64,000 nucleotides of DNA from Yoonia sp. G8-12 (GCF_038443675.1 NZ_CP151762.1:1798001-1862000); one strand, 5' to 3'; shown: positions 52,961-61,793, numbered from the stretch's first letter. Made by a program: numbers and translations. The notes: generated by a model from the sequence alone, not told the origin.

Positions 52961-53323
52961 TCAAACCACTGGCGGTGCGCGGACCGGACAAGCGGGATTG
53001 GCAGCAGGCGCAAAAGGCGCGGGTGCTGCATAACGCCCAACCTGCAACAGATTTGCATCTATCCGGGATGGCGGAAGCACCGCAGCAGATGGAACCACAG
53101 CCCCGTAAACCAGACGGCAGGCATCACAATGGCCACCACCGGCATCCCATTGCCCCGCATCGTTACAAATATCGCCCAGCGCGCCACCGGAAGCGACATA
53201 GGCCAATAGGCTGTCATCAATGTCGGGCGCAGCGAACCGATGCGCAAATCCAGCACCCGCCATTGCGACAAGAACCGCAAAGGTCAGAAGCAGCCGACTG
53301 CACTGGTGAGCAAGATAACGCAT
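52961..53323 (-). CDS. exported cysteine-containing protein (DUF2946-like) next to the copper chaperone
   Basis: From ATG 53323 the 120-residue product has an N-terminal hydrophobic signal (LLLTFAVLVAMAGAGFAHRFA) and a short mature part with GGHCDACRLV, a cysteine pair typical of DUF2946. Its place 64 bases upstream of the copper chaperone gene on the same strand suggests a metal-related role. An alternative start is at 53335. Confidence 0.7.
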   Translation of the reverse strand: MRYLAHQCSRLLLTFAVLVAMAGAGFAHRFAAPDIDDSLLAYVASGGALGDICNDAGQWDAGGGHCDACRLVYGAVVPSAAVLPPSRIDANLLQVGRYAAPAPFAPAANPACPVRAPPVV

Positions 53324-53383
53324 ATCGCTGATCATATAAGCCCTGCCCGTGTCATGATCCAGACCCGTCGTCGCGATTGCCCG

Positions 53384-54331
53384 TCACACCGCCTGTGGCA
53401 GCGGGCGGCCTTCTTCCCACGCAATGATATTGTCCAACGCCATCTGGCCCATCGCCTCGCGCACTTCCAACGCAGCCGTGCCCAGATGCGGCAACAACAC
53501 GACGTTTTCCAAGGCGCGGAAGGCATCCGGCACATGGGGTTCGTGTTCAAACACATCCAACCCCGCCCCGGCAATCCGGCCAGCCTGCAAGGCCGCGATC
53601 AAGGCCGCCTCGTCCACCACGTCACCACGCGCGATATTCACAAAAATCCCCGAAGGCTTCATGGCGGCCAATGCATCGGCATCGATCAAATGTGTATTGG
53701 ACCCGCCACCGGGAACCGTCACAACGATGATATCACAGGCCCCCATCAAAGCGGTCAGACTGTCCACCTGCTCGGCAGGGAAATCGACAGCCTTGGGTGA
53801 GCGGTTATAGAATTTTACCGCCATCTCAAACCCGTAATGACAGCGGCGCGCCACCGCCTGCCCGATGCGGCCCATGCCCACGATGCCGACGGTCTTGCCC
53901 GTCACATGGGTGCCCAACATCTGGGTCGGCCCCCAACCAGTCCATTTGTCAGCACGCACCAACCGCTCGCCCTCGCCAGACCGGCGACAGGCCGTCAAGA
54001 TCAGGGTCAGGCCGATGTCGGCGGTCGCATCCGTCACCACATTCGGCGTGTTTGAAACCAGAACACCCGCCATACCGGCGGCTTCCACATCAATATGGTT
54101 GTAACCCACACCAAAATTGGCGAGCACCCCACAGCGCAGATCACCGATAAAGGCCTCGGCCGTGAACTGATCGCCCAAGGTTGGCAGAATGGCATCATAG
54201 TCAGCCAAAGCTTGTGCTGCCTCGACCATAGTCAACCCGTCAGCGTTTTCGCGGACGGTGACGTCGAACCGGGCGCGCGCAGCAGCCAGATTGGCCTCGG
54301 GCAGCTGGCGGGTGATCAGCAGTTTCTTCAA
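53384..54331 (-). CDS. D-2-hydroxyacid dehydrogenase (glyoxylate/hydroxypyruvate reductase type)
   Basis: The 315-residue NAD(P)-dependent enzyme has the Rossmann motif VGIVGMGRIGQAVARR (about 149-164) and the catalytic triad Arg (NIARGD), Glu (VFEHEP) and His (LLPHLGTA). The likely substrate is glyoxylate or hydroxypyruvate. It overlaps the csaA-like gene by 4 bases. Confidence 0.9.
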   Translation of the reverse strand: MKKLLITRQLPEANLAAARARFDVTVRENADGLTMVEAAQALADYDAILPTLGDQFTAEAFIGDLRCGVLANFGVGYNHIDVEAAGMAGVLVSNTPNVVTDATADIGLTLILTACRRSGEGERLVRADKWTGWGPTQMLGTHVTGKTVGIVGMGRIGQAVARRCHYGFEMAVKFYNRSPKAVDFPAEQVDSLTALMGACDIIVVTVPGGGSNTHLIDADALAAMKPSGIFVNIARGDVVDEAALIAALQAGRIAGAGLDVFEHEPHVPDAFRALENVVLLPHLGTAALEVREAMGQMALDNIIAWEEGRPLPQAV

Positions 54332-54666
54332 TGTAGGCGTCCTCCAAGGGGTACGGGGTGGTCGGGACCGATCAAGACAATCTCGCCGTTCTCGTCAGGC
54401 AGACCAAGAACCAGAACTTCGGACATGAACTTGCCAATCTGACGGGGCGGGAAATTTACAACGGCCATCACCTGACGGCCAATCAGGGCCTCTGGCGTAT
54501 AATGCACAGTGATCTGGGCCGATGTTTTTTTCTCGCCAATCTCGACGCCAAAATCAATCCATAGCTTGATCGCGGGTTTGCGGGCTTCGGGATAGGCTTC
54601 GGCACGTAGAACTGTGCCCACGCGGACATCGACCTTCAGGAAATCATCGAAGGTAATCTCACCCAT
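54328..54666 (-). CDS. csaA: tRNA-binding domain protein, CsaA-like
   Basis: The 112-residue OB-fold protein has ITFDDFLKVDVRVGTVLRAEAYPEARKPAIKLWIDFG and the VVNFPPRQIGKFMSEVLVLG segment of the Trbp111/CsaA family. Bacillus CsaA has chaperone/export activity and binds RNA; here the role is inferred. ATG 54666 fits the family (MGEITF) and overlaps the proC stop by 8 bases. The longer frame to 54702 lies inside proC. Confidence 0.87.
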   Translation of the reverse strand: MGEITFDDFLKVDVRVGTVLRAEAYPEARKPAIKLWIDFGVEIGEKKTSAQITVHYTPEALIGRQVMAVVNFPPRQIGKFMSEVLVLGLPDENGEIVLIGPDHPVPLGGRLH

Positions 54667-55473
54667 TTGCCAACTCGCGCGACCGGTTCGCCGCTGCTGC
54701 AACGGCGCGACGCAACAAATGCGGAAAGCCGGTCTTGGCGTCCATCAGCACGTCAAGTGCCGCCTGCGTGGTGCCATTGGGTGAGGTCACATTGGTGCGC
54801 AACTGCGCGGGGTTTTCTTCGGATTGCTCGGCGAGATCGCCAGCACCTGCCACAGTGGCCTTGGCCAGTTGCATCGAAAGCTCGGCCGACAGACCCTGCG
54901 CCATACCGGCCGCGGCCAAAGATTCAATCAGGTGGAATACATAAGCCGGACCAGACCCGGAAATCGCGGTGACGGCATCCATCTGATCCTCTGCGTCCAG
55001 CCGGACAACATCACCCACAGACAGCATAAGCGCTTCGGACAGATCGAGATCGTCATCTTTCACCTTGTCATTGCCGATAATCGCCGTGATCCCCCGACCG
55101 ATAGACGCAGGCGTATTGGGCATTGCGCGCACAATCGGGGTATCCGCGCCCAAAATGGCCTCAAAAGTGCGGATCGGGGTGCCCGCGGCGACTGAGATAA
55201 CCAATGTGTTGCCATTGCCCAACGCCTTCACGTCAGGCAGCGCATCCGCCATCATTTGCGGCTTCACCGCAATGATGACGACAGCAGGATTCGGGGGATC
55301 TGGCCGCCAATGGCGACTCCCTGTTCCTTCAACCAATCTGATGGATTGGGGTCGATCACCCAAACCGATGTCGGCGGCAAACCGGTGCGCAACCACCCCT
55401 CCAACATAGCCGACCCCATCTTTCCACAGCCCAACAACACAAGCCCGCGTTTCGCGACATCAGTCATATTCAT
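54659..55473 (-). pseudogene. proC: pyrroline-5-carboxylate reductase, interrupted by a -1 frameshift
   Basis: The N-terminal NADP fold (RGLVLLGCGKMGSAMLEGW) starts from ATG 55473 with GAGAGG upstream. After the run of five C on the minus strand (plus-strand G run at 55293-55297), the protein continues in the -1 frame with PPNPAVVIIAVKPQMM, MPNTPASIGRG and ISGSGPAYVFHLIESLA. One extra C restores about 271 residues, the normal length. ProC makes proline from pyrroline-5-carboxylate. As written translation would stop soon after residue 68. A missing base is more likely than loss of this enzyme. Confidence 0.87.
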
Positions 55474-55870
55474 TGATGCACCTCTCAAATAACTTTCAAT
55501 AGGTTAGCCAAGCCGACGGGCAGTTGGAAGATGCGTTCTTCGAATAAAAGTGAAGACGACAGACATCATTTCCAAGCAAAGTCGCGGAGCACAGAATTGC
55601 AACCCATCAAGGTGGAATATGTATGGTGAACCGGCGCAACTGGCGCGGTTCGCAGGTTTGTGTCTCGCACTGGCGCTAAGAAAGTAGCGATTTGTGCTGG
55701 TGGTGCCAAAAAGCTTGGGTGACAATAGAACGCACCGTTCCACCGCATGCGGCGAGGAGATCACTATAGCGTCATAACTACAGATCAATCGAAGTGTCGC
55801 AGCAACCCCGCCGTTATCACCCTAGGTGGATGAAATCACGGCGGGGCTGTTATCTTGTGGTATCTGACGT
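55474..55870. other. 397-base gap between the PilJ-N sensor gene and proC
   Basis: No convincing gene is seen; a 94-codon minus-strand frame (55504-55788) has no ribosome-binding site or recognisable domain. A stem with arms CCCCGCCGT (55806-55814) and ACGGCGGGG (55838-55846) lies 25 bases past the sensor stop codon. Confidence 0.4.
55806..55846 (-). terminator. stem-loop downstream of the sensor gene
   Basis: Nine perfect base pairs flank a 23-base loop. A T run is absent, so termination strength is doubtful, but its place just after the stop codon at 55871 fits a transcript end. Confidence 0.45.
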
Positions 55871-57352
55871 TTACATCAAGTTTTGTACATTGATGCCAAA
55901 GGTGATTGCACCGATTGCTTCGCCTGTTTCAGGGTCGGTAATCGTCATCGAACCCTGCGACTGATAGAAGCCCGTACTGTCGTCAAACTCCACTTCGCTG
56001 ATGTGCAAAGCATCCGCGCCAGCAGAGTAGGTTTGTTGCCATTTCGCTTCGTCGCCTTGCCAATAATCCGAGGTTTCAGCACTTTGCGCAACGTTCAAGC
56101 CCTTGTTGTCCATCACAAATACTTCTGTGACGAATCCGGCCGTCGCCTCTTGCTGTGCAAGCAACCAAGCCGACACGGGCGCCGATAGGAGTTTTTCAAT
56201 GAGCGGCCCGCCACCAGCGCCCGCTTCGGTGCGCCATTGCTGATCAAGCGCGATGACCTCATCCTCAGACAAATTCGCATGTTGCGTGTTCTGTGCCTTG
56301 ATCGCCGCAATCACATCGGGATTTGTGAGCCAATTGCTTAGCTCATCGCGGGCGTAAGCCTCAAGTGGCACGCGGTAAACACCGTCTTGCCCCGGCGTCG
56401 CGATAAGATAGAGCGTGATGGTATTATTCATCGCAACCGAAAGTGTCTCGGACAACGCTGCGGCGGCTTCGACGTCTTCGGGGGATGGCGTTTGTCCAGC
56501 CAGAGCCGCATCGAAAATCCCGCGCTGGTCTTGCCAAATCTGATAGGTGCTTTCCAGACTCGCGCGCACGGCGTCATTGGGCGGTGGGTTAATTCCTGCT
56601 CCAGGAAAGCCATCGCGCAGCGCAAGAAGGGTCTGCTGGAACTGGTCAACAGAGGTTGTCAGTTCCTGCAAGGTGTCATCTGACGCGGTATTGGTCGCAA
56701 GTTCACACATTGCACGGGTCATGCGATACGCAAGGGCGCGCTGTCGAACGGCAAAGTTCAGCACTGTCGCGTCGCTTTGAAGTAGCTGTGACGGGTCAGT
56801 GTACTGCCCAGCCACGACGGCAGCCAACAGTTCGGTCTGCTCGAACAGCTCCGCAAAGCCTTGTTCAATTGCTGCGGCATCCGCATTTGTGCCTGTGCCG
56901 GAAGCCAACTTCTGCGCCGCCATATCCAATGGCTCCCAGAATGCTGCAGTTGCACTGAGCGCCTTGAGCGTGCGCGCACTCTCTTCTGCCCCGGGCATAC
57001 CAAGTGCCGGGCTTCCGTTGACCAGTGCATTGATGATTTTATCAAAGTCTGTGCGCAAAGACGACAGCTGGCTTTGCGCAGTTTCGGTTCCTATTCCGCC
57101 ATTTACTCTGCAACTGGCAGAGGCCACGGCTTCGGTCAGTGTACGTAAGCTGGCCGAGCGATTAACCCGTGCTTTCCCGCCATTATAAAGAGATTGATCA
57201 ATACGTTGGGCCGCTGCAGGGTCTGCGGTAAAGATACCGCTGGACGGTGCGCCCATTACTGCAAGAGCAAACAACACTGTTTTTGAAACGCCGCACATCT
57301 TCGATGCAGGGCTTTTGATTTTGAGGGAACTTATCTTGTTTTTGATTGGCAT
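55871..57352 (-). CDS. exported orphan sensor: PilJ-type N-terminal domain plus Cache-like domain
   Basis: The 493-residue protein has a hydrophobic export signal (VLFALAVMGAPSSG) ending near AAAQR. A long helical part (about 50-300) resembles the periplasmic PilJ/NarX-type N-terminal domain of type IV pili chemotaxis transducers. A C-terminal Cache/PDC-like domain (about 370-493: VTEVFVMDNKGLNVAQSAETSDYWQGDEAKW, GSMTITDPETGEAIGAITFGINVQNL) follows. There is no second membrane helix, HAMP, signalling or kinase domain, so it would be a soluble periplasmic ligand-binding protein. Its output partner is not in the window. Confidence 0.75.
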   Translation of the reverse strand: MPIKNKISSLKIKSPASKMCGVSKTVLFALAVMGAPSSGIFTADPAAAQRIDQSLYNGGKARVNRSASLRTLTEAVASASCRVNGGIGTETAQSQLSSLRTDFDKIINALVNGSPALGMPGAEESARTLKALSATAAFWEPLDMAAQKLASGTGTNADAAAIEQGFAELFEQTELLAAVVAGQYTDPSQLLQSDATVLNFAVRQRALAYRMTRAMCELATNTASDDTLQELTTSVDQFQQTLLALRDGFPGAGINPPPNDAVRASLESTYQIWQDQRGIFDAALAGQTPSPEDVEAAAALSETLSVAMNNTITLYLIATPGQDGVYRVPLEAYARDELSNWLTNPDVIAAIKAQNTQHANLSEDEVIALDQQWRTEAGAGGGPLIEKLLSAPVSAWLLAQQEATAGFVTEVFVMDNKGLNVAQSAETSDYWQGDEAKWQQTYSAGADALHISEVEFDDSTGFYQSQGSMTITDPETGEAIGAITFGINVQNLM

Positions 57353-58042
57353 TGCATGATTCCTAGTCTGTATAATGGACTTATCAATTTAAAATCAATA
57401 AGTTAAAGCTTGCAGGCCTTGCGGTTTGCTGGGCTTAGTTTGATCTTCAGCCGTATTAGAGAACCACACCTTCAGGTGGCGGTTGCTTTCAGATGCGCCG
57501 ACAGCGTCCGTTAAGCCAATAAAGCTAACCTCCGCGCAAAACGTCACGTCTGCAAGGCGGGCCATAAAGCGCTTTGTCTCCAATCGGCTACGCCCCTCAA
57601 TGCGGGACGAATTTGCCTGGGGCCGGGAAGTAGATGAAAGGCGGTTATTGCGAAATACGCGCACTGCTGCGGAGATTTTGGGATCGTTCCTGAGTATATG
57701 TGTCAACACTTCATCTCCCGACGTTTAGGAGCAGCTACCAAAGACCCTATCCAAATGTGTCCGCCGGTAAGCCGCGCATGTATTCCGTTCACTACTCATT
57801 ACATCTCACTTTCGGATACAAAGCAGAATATTTAGCTATAATTGTGTCCAGTTCGTGGTTGTTTTCGCAACTTTTTGAGGCAATCCAAACCACCGAACAA
57901 CGCGTTTAGAACCGTCAGAGAGCGATTCCTTCCATCCAATTGCCCGGCGAATAACGCGGCAAACCCTGTATCAGAAAGCAAAGAAGCAGGCCAAAATCAT
58001 GGCCTGCTTCTTTGTGTATTGAATGACGCTTTCTTCGCGCGA
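57353..58042. other. 690-base low-coding region between ybjN and the sensor gene
   Basis: It contains short overlapping frames on both strands (104 codons minus at 57395-57709, 81 codons plus at 57483-57728, 69 codons plus at 57700-57909), none with a good ribosome-binding site or recognisable family. AT content is higher than in flanking genes. It may hold a decayed gene and the promoter of the sensor gene. It ends in a strong hairpin. Confidence 0.4.
57980..58013. terminator. bidirectional terminator after ybjN
   Basis: A perfect 14-bp stem (57980-57993 and 58000-58013) has a six-base loop, with A/T-rich arm ends giving T residues on both strands. It is 30 bases past the ybjN stop. Confidence 0.75.
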
Positions 58043-58546
58043 TTACGCCCGCCCGTAGGCCCCACCGATTGCAACCTGCACGGCCTCGTCAGGCGTCCGG
58101 TCGGCCCATGTGACCAGCTGGATTGCCGGATAATACTGCTCACAAGCCGCAACAGCCGCACCGATCATCGTGTCGATCTGGTCCGGCCCTGCGACCTGAT
58201 CGCCGGTCAGCATCAACCCATAGCGGTACACCATCAGCTTTTGCTCGTCCCACCAGGTAAAGGCCCCCGCCCAGCAGCGGTCATTGATCACGTTGAGTGT
58301 CTCGTAAAGGGCCGGCATCCGCTCTGCGGGCGGCTCCATATCAAAGGTACAGATCAGGCGCAGGGTCTCGTCATAGGCGGACCACGCCAGCGTGATGGAA
58401 TAGGTGCGCCACTGACCCTCAACCGCCATTGCGATCTGGTCGTCATGGATGCGGTCAAACTCCCATGCGTGGTGTTCCGCGATGTGTTCCACCAGATCAA
58501 TCGGGTGAAGATCATCAGCCTCAAGGTAATGTTCGGACAATGCCAT
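58043..58546 (-). CDS. YbjN-domain protein
   Basis: The 167-residue protein has a type III secretion chaperone-like fold typical of YbjN: HAWEFDRIHDDQIAMAVEGQWRTYSITLAWSAYDETLRLICTFDMEPP (about 34-80) and INDRCWAGAFTWWDEQKLMVYRYGL. ATG 58546 is favoured over 58573. The function is unknown; E. coli YbjN influences stress and motility phenotypes. In related genomes I expect it beside ubiK or proC; here about 3 kb of extra genes separates it from ubiK. Confidence 0.87.
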   Translation of the reverse strand: MALSEHYLEADDLHPIDLVEHIAEHHAWEFDRIHDDQIAMAVEGQWRTYSITLAWSAYDETLRLICTFDMEPPAERMPALYETLNVINDRCWAGAFTWWDEQKLMVYRYGLMLTGDQVAGPDQIDTMIGAAVAACEQYYPAIQLVTWADRTPDEAVQVAIGGAYGRA

Positions 58547-58570
58547 ATGCTCGGCCTCACTGCGTTGGCG

Positions 58571-58735
58571 CATGGGTCATGGCAGTGCCCAAGCGCTAGG
58601 TGCCTGCTCTAGGGGCGGTGTTGTTCACGTTTATCCCCTACTACATATCGTGGCCCGAGAGGGGCGCATCTGTAAAGCAATTTCTTGGGGATAAGTGACA
58701 TGCCACAAATATTTCATGTGGATAAATGTAGCGCG
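58571..58735. repeat. duplicated element with DnaA-like boxes, copy A
   Basis: It lies upstream of ybjN in a 328-base geneless gap (58547-58874). It contains TCATGGCAG (58577-58585), TTATCCCCT (58631-58639), TTATCCCCA on the minus strand (58686-58694) and a perfect DnaA box TTATCCACA on the minus strand (58717-58725). The last two are 31 bases apart, as in copy B at 59491-59655. Both share a CTG-x-AAAG-x-AAT-x-TCTTG-x-GGATAA block. An AT-rich patch follows at 58788-58812. Confidence 0.6.
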
Positions 58736-58874
58736 ACAGTCGTTTTTGCGTTTTCAGGCAATGGGCCCCTCGCATCAGATCAACCAGAAATAGTTATTTT
58801 TCAGATTTGACTTGGCAATGAGGACGGACACCGTTAGCTAAAGCACCTATTGGAAAAAAATTGGGAAACCGGCT

Positions 58875-59396
58875 ATGCTATTCAAAGTAATCACAAGATT
58901 TTCTGTCGTCCTTTTAGGACTTGCTTTGACTGCGTGCCTTCCTGCAGACACGGGAACACAAAGCAGCGCATCGACTGATACGATGACAGGCGCACAAACC
59001 GCAACCAGAGCGAGCGCCGCGTCGAGCAACCCGGTTGTCACCGCAAGTTTTGGCGGCGGGCAGATCAATTGGGAAGACGATAGCACAATGATCTACCGGT
59101 TTACGGCCATCGAACGTGACGACAAGATTTTCGTTTGTGGCGCTTATGCCGGATCTGGCTCATCTCTTAATCCCGCTTTCAACAACCAGCTACTGCGCCG
59201 ATCTACAGTGACTGTGAATGGTGAAACAGTGTTGAGAAGCCTTGCCTATTTCTACAGTGCTTCCGCAGACATGGCGGACTCGCTGCTTGTGGGCAGCGAA
59301 ACGCGTTGCAGATCAACTAGTCTGGCTGCTGGCAGCGTCCCGCTCGAAGAGGTGCAGGTCGAACTGCGCCAAGGGCGCGTCACCATTCGTACTTGA
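58875..59396 (+). CDS. lipoprotein of unknown function
   Basis: The 173-residue product has a signal peptide with lipobox LTAC (residues 18-21), a Ser/Thr/Ala-rich linker (about 25-52), and a C-terminal domain with two cysteines (FVCGAYAG and ETRCRS) that may form a disulfide. No family was recognised. It lies between the two copies of the DnaA-box element, as if inserted or co-duplicated with it. Composition is less GC-biased than the housekeeping neighbours. Confidence 0.72.
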   Translation: MLFKVITRFSVVLLGLALTACLPADTGTQSSASTDTMTGAQTATRASAASSNPVVTASFGGGQINWEDDSTMIYRFTAIERDDKIFVCGAYAGSGSSLNPAFNNQLLRRSTVTVNGETVLRSLAYFYSASADMADSLLVGSETRCRSTSLAAGSVPLEEVQVELRQGRVTIRT

Positions 59397-59695
59397 ACCG
59401 AAACGTCTCAGGACGATATCGCCCTCGCCAGAAAAAAATCTTTGACGCTAACCGTGTCCTAAGACGAAGCTCGGTTTGATCAATAGGGCGTATGGTTCAT
59501 GGCAGCGTCCCGGTGCCGGGAACTTGCTTTAGGGACGGCGTTTTCCACCGTTCGCCCCTCTGTTTACTGGGGCCAATCCGGACGTACCTGCAAAGAAATC
59601 TCTTGCGGATAATCCCGCAGGTGCGGAAATGCTATGTGGATAATTGCCTTCTGCCCAGCAAGCGCGCAATTTGACATCAAACAAAGGAGCATCCC
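59397..59695. other. 299-base gap between the lipoprotein and M42 peptidase genes
   Basis: It is occupied mostly by copy B of the duplicated element. An AAAGGAG ribosome-binding site for the peptidase lies at 59682-59688. No gene is seen. Confidence 0.5.
59491..59655. repeat. duplicated element with DnaA-like boxes, copy B
   Basis: It is homologous along its length to copy A. It has TCATGGCAG at 59497-59505, a near-consensus box TTATCCGCA on the minus strand (59604-59612) and a perfect box TTATCCACA on the minus strand (59635-59643), again 31 bases apart. It lies directly upstream of the M42 peptidase gene. Confidence 0.6.
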
Positions 59696-60726
59696 ATGAA
59701 CACCGATCTTCTCAGACGACTGTGCGAAATGCCGGGGGTTCCCGGCCATGAAGAGCGGGTCCGCGATCTGATCACCTCGGAAATCAAGGATCTCTTCGAT
59801 CATGTCGAGACTGATCCCATGGGGTCCCTGCTCTGCCGTCGCGACGCGACCAAGAAAAACGCGCCCAAGATCATGCTGCTCTGCCACATGGACGAAATCG
59901 GTTTTCTGGTCAGCCACATCGACAAGAACGGTTTTCTCTATCTGCAACCTGTGGGCGGTTTCGATCCGCGCAACCTGTTTTCCCGCCGTGTGCTGGTCTG
60001 CACCGACAAAGGCGACCTGAAAGGCGTGATGAACCCCGGTGGCAAACCGATCCACATCTCTGCCCCTGAAGATCGCAAGAAAGTACCCGAAGTCGGCGAA
60101 TTCTTTGTCGATCTGGGCCTTGGTAAAGCCGCCAAAGATGTCGTGAAAATCGGTGATTACGTGGTGATGGACGAACCGTTTTTGGAAATGGGCGATAAAT
60201 TCGTCTCCAAAGCGCTTGATAACCGCATCGCCTGCTGGCTGGGGATTGAGGCGATCAAGGCTTTGGGCAAAAAGGGCGCGGCGCGGAAATCCACGTGGCC
60301 TTTACCTGTCAGGAAGAAGTCGGCCTGCGCGGCGCACGCACCGCCGCCTACGCGATCAAACCCGACATCGGGCTGGGCATCGACGTGACACTGGCCTGTG
60401 ACACCCCCGGCATCCCCGACAAGGACGCGACAACGCAGCAAGGCAAAGGCTTCGGCCTGCACGTGCGCGACAGCTCTTTCATCGCCGACAAGAAACTAGT
60501 CAGCGAAATCGAAGCGCTCGCGATCAGGAAAAAGATCCCCTACCAACGCACAATGCTGGCCGCAGGCGGGCAAGACGGCGCTGCGGCCCAGCAAGCGGCG
60601 GCCGGCGCACGCGCCGTCGGGATCGTGGTGGGAACGCGGTACATCCATACAGTGACCGAGATGGTCGAGAAGGACGACTTGCAGGCAGCGCTGGATATAC
60701 TGGTGGCGTATTTGGCGGAGTTTTAG
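59696..60726 (+). pseudogene. M42-family aminopeptidase, interrupted by a -1 frameshift
   Basis: The N-terminal part has the metal-binding HMDEIGF motif (His64, Asp66) and later ALDNRIACWLGIEA. Near the five-A run at 60269-60273 the frame slips; the conserved EIHVAFTCQEEVGLRGARTAAYAI (catalytic Glu pair) and the GTRYIHT motif are in the -1 frame, ending at 60726. One extra base gives about 344 residues, the normal length. M42 enzymes are cobalt/zinc dodecameric aminopeptidases. As written the catalytic half is lost. A missing base is likely. Confidence 0.87.
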
Positions 60727-60733
60727 ATATACG

Positions 60734-61495
60734 ATGTTCTTATTGCGAGAACTTTTCATTCGCTCGGTTCTCGGGATCGCATTCTTCGTTGGGATCATCA
60801 TGATCGCGGCAGTTTCGCTTGGCTCTTCAGTCTCGGCAGAAAGGGCGAGTGAAACTTGCCCTAGCCCTACTACAACCACAGACGTTGCCATTTCAGGGCA
60901 GCGCTATGTCATTCCTGCTGGCCGCGACACGTATATAGAGTTTGAACCAACTGCTGACTATTCACGCAGAACCACAGTGTTCTCTTCTAGGCGCAGCACT
61001 GGCGGCTATGTGTTTTGTAATGATGAGCTCACGCAGCGAGGAGATGCGAAACATGTCCGCGTCGGTCGCGAAGTATGGATAAGCAATAGCGCTTCACCAG
61101 AGATCATAGAAGCCCACGAGAAACTGTCATGGATCCAGTTTGGTTTGAAGGGTTACTCTTCGAGCTGGATAGCACCTACTCCTATTGATGGAATAGGATC
61201 GGAAATCTTTGTCGACATGCTGGATGGATCAATTTATTCGGGTGAACGGCTCCACATTACGGCAGGTTTTATTCGGCCGGATATTCGCGTGTGGTCAGCT
61301 TGCAATGACGCGTTGCTTGACGACTTGCGCGTTTGCCGAGCAGGCATAGTAAGAAACTCCGATGGCATGACCATCTACACAAGCAGTATTATCTTGGACG
61401 AATACCCGCAAGCGGGCCAGATGCCCCCATCAGAGATACTGGAGATCGCTTTCGTATTACCTGATCTGTTGAGAGAGTTTCACGCGACAAAGTAG
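60734..61495 (+). CDS. membrane-anchored or secreted protein of unknown function
   Basis: The 253-residue protein has an N-terminal hydrophobic segment (about 11-33, VLGIAFFVGIIMIAAVSLGSSVSA) that may be a signal peptide or anchor, then an extracytoplasmic region with four cysteines (TCPSP, VFCND, SACND, RVCRAG). No family was recognised. Codon use is visibly less GC-rich than in lgt or midA downstream, suggesting recent acquisition. It lies 7 bases after the peptidase stop, so is probably co-transcribed. Confidence 0.68.
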   Translation: MFLLRELFIRSVLGIAFFVGIIMIAAVSLGSSVSAERASETCPSPTTTTDVAISGQRYVIPAGRDTYIEFEPTADYSRRTTVFSSRRSTGGYVFCNDELTQRGDAKHVRVGREVWISNSASPEIIEAHEKLSWIQFGLKGYSSSWIAPTPIDGIGSEIFVDMLDGSIYSGERLHITAGFIRPDIRVWSACNDALLDDLRVCRAGIVRNSDGMTIYTSSIILDEYPQAGQMPPSEILEIAFVLPDLLREFHATK

Positions 61496-61540
61496 CCCAC
61501 ATAGGGCGGGGAGCCCACGCCAATCAACGTTTACGCAAGT

Positions 61541-61554
61541 CGGGGAAAGCCCCG
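61541..61554 (-). terminator. short hairpin after ubiK
   Basis: CGGGG and CCCCG flank a four-base loop three bases past the ubiK stop. It is a weak candidate for the transcript end. Confidence 0.35.
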
Positions 61555-61556
61555 TT

Positions 61557-61793
61557 CTACTTTTCCAGCGCCTCAATCCGTGCCTTCAGCGCTTCGTTCT
61601 CTTCGCGCGCTTTCTGTGCCATGGCGCGGACCGCGTCGAACTCTTCGCGGGTGACAAAATCGCGGTCGGCCAGCCAGCGGTCCATCATGGACTTCATCGC
61701 GTTGTTCGCTTCGTCTTTGGCACCTTGAGCCACGCCCATGGCATTCGTCATCAATTGGCTGATATCGTCGAGGATCTTGTTGTTGCTCTGCAT
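61557..61793 (-). CDS. ubiK: ubiquinone biosynthesis accessory factor UbiK (BMFP protein)
   Basis: The 78-residue protein has an N-terminal amphipathic region (NNKILDDISQLMTNAMGVAQGAKDEANNAMKSMMDRWL) and a C-terminal coiled coil (REEFDAVRAMAQKAREENEALKARIEALEK), the family's layout. UbiK works with UbiJ in aerobic ubiquinone synthesis. ATG 61793 has TGGAG upstream. It is divergent from lgt. Confidence 0.9.
   Translation of the reverse strand: MQSNNKILDDISQLMTNAMGVAQGAKDEANNAMKSMMDRWLADRDFVTREEFDAVRAMAQKAREENEALKARIEALEK

Noticed and set aside
55504..55788. 94-codon minus-strand frame downstream of the proC region
   Set aside because: No ribosome-binding site, odd composition, no recognisable domain.
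57395..57728. Overlapping frames of 104 (minus) and 81 (plus) codons
   Set aside because: Neither has a ribosome-binding site or a family-like sequence; at best a decayed gene, so recorded only as part of the geneless region.
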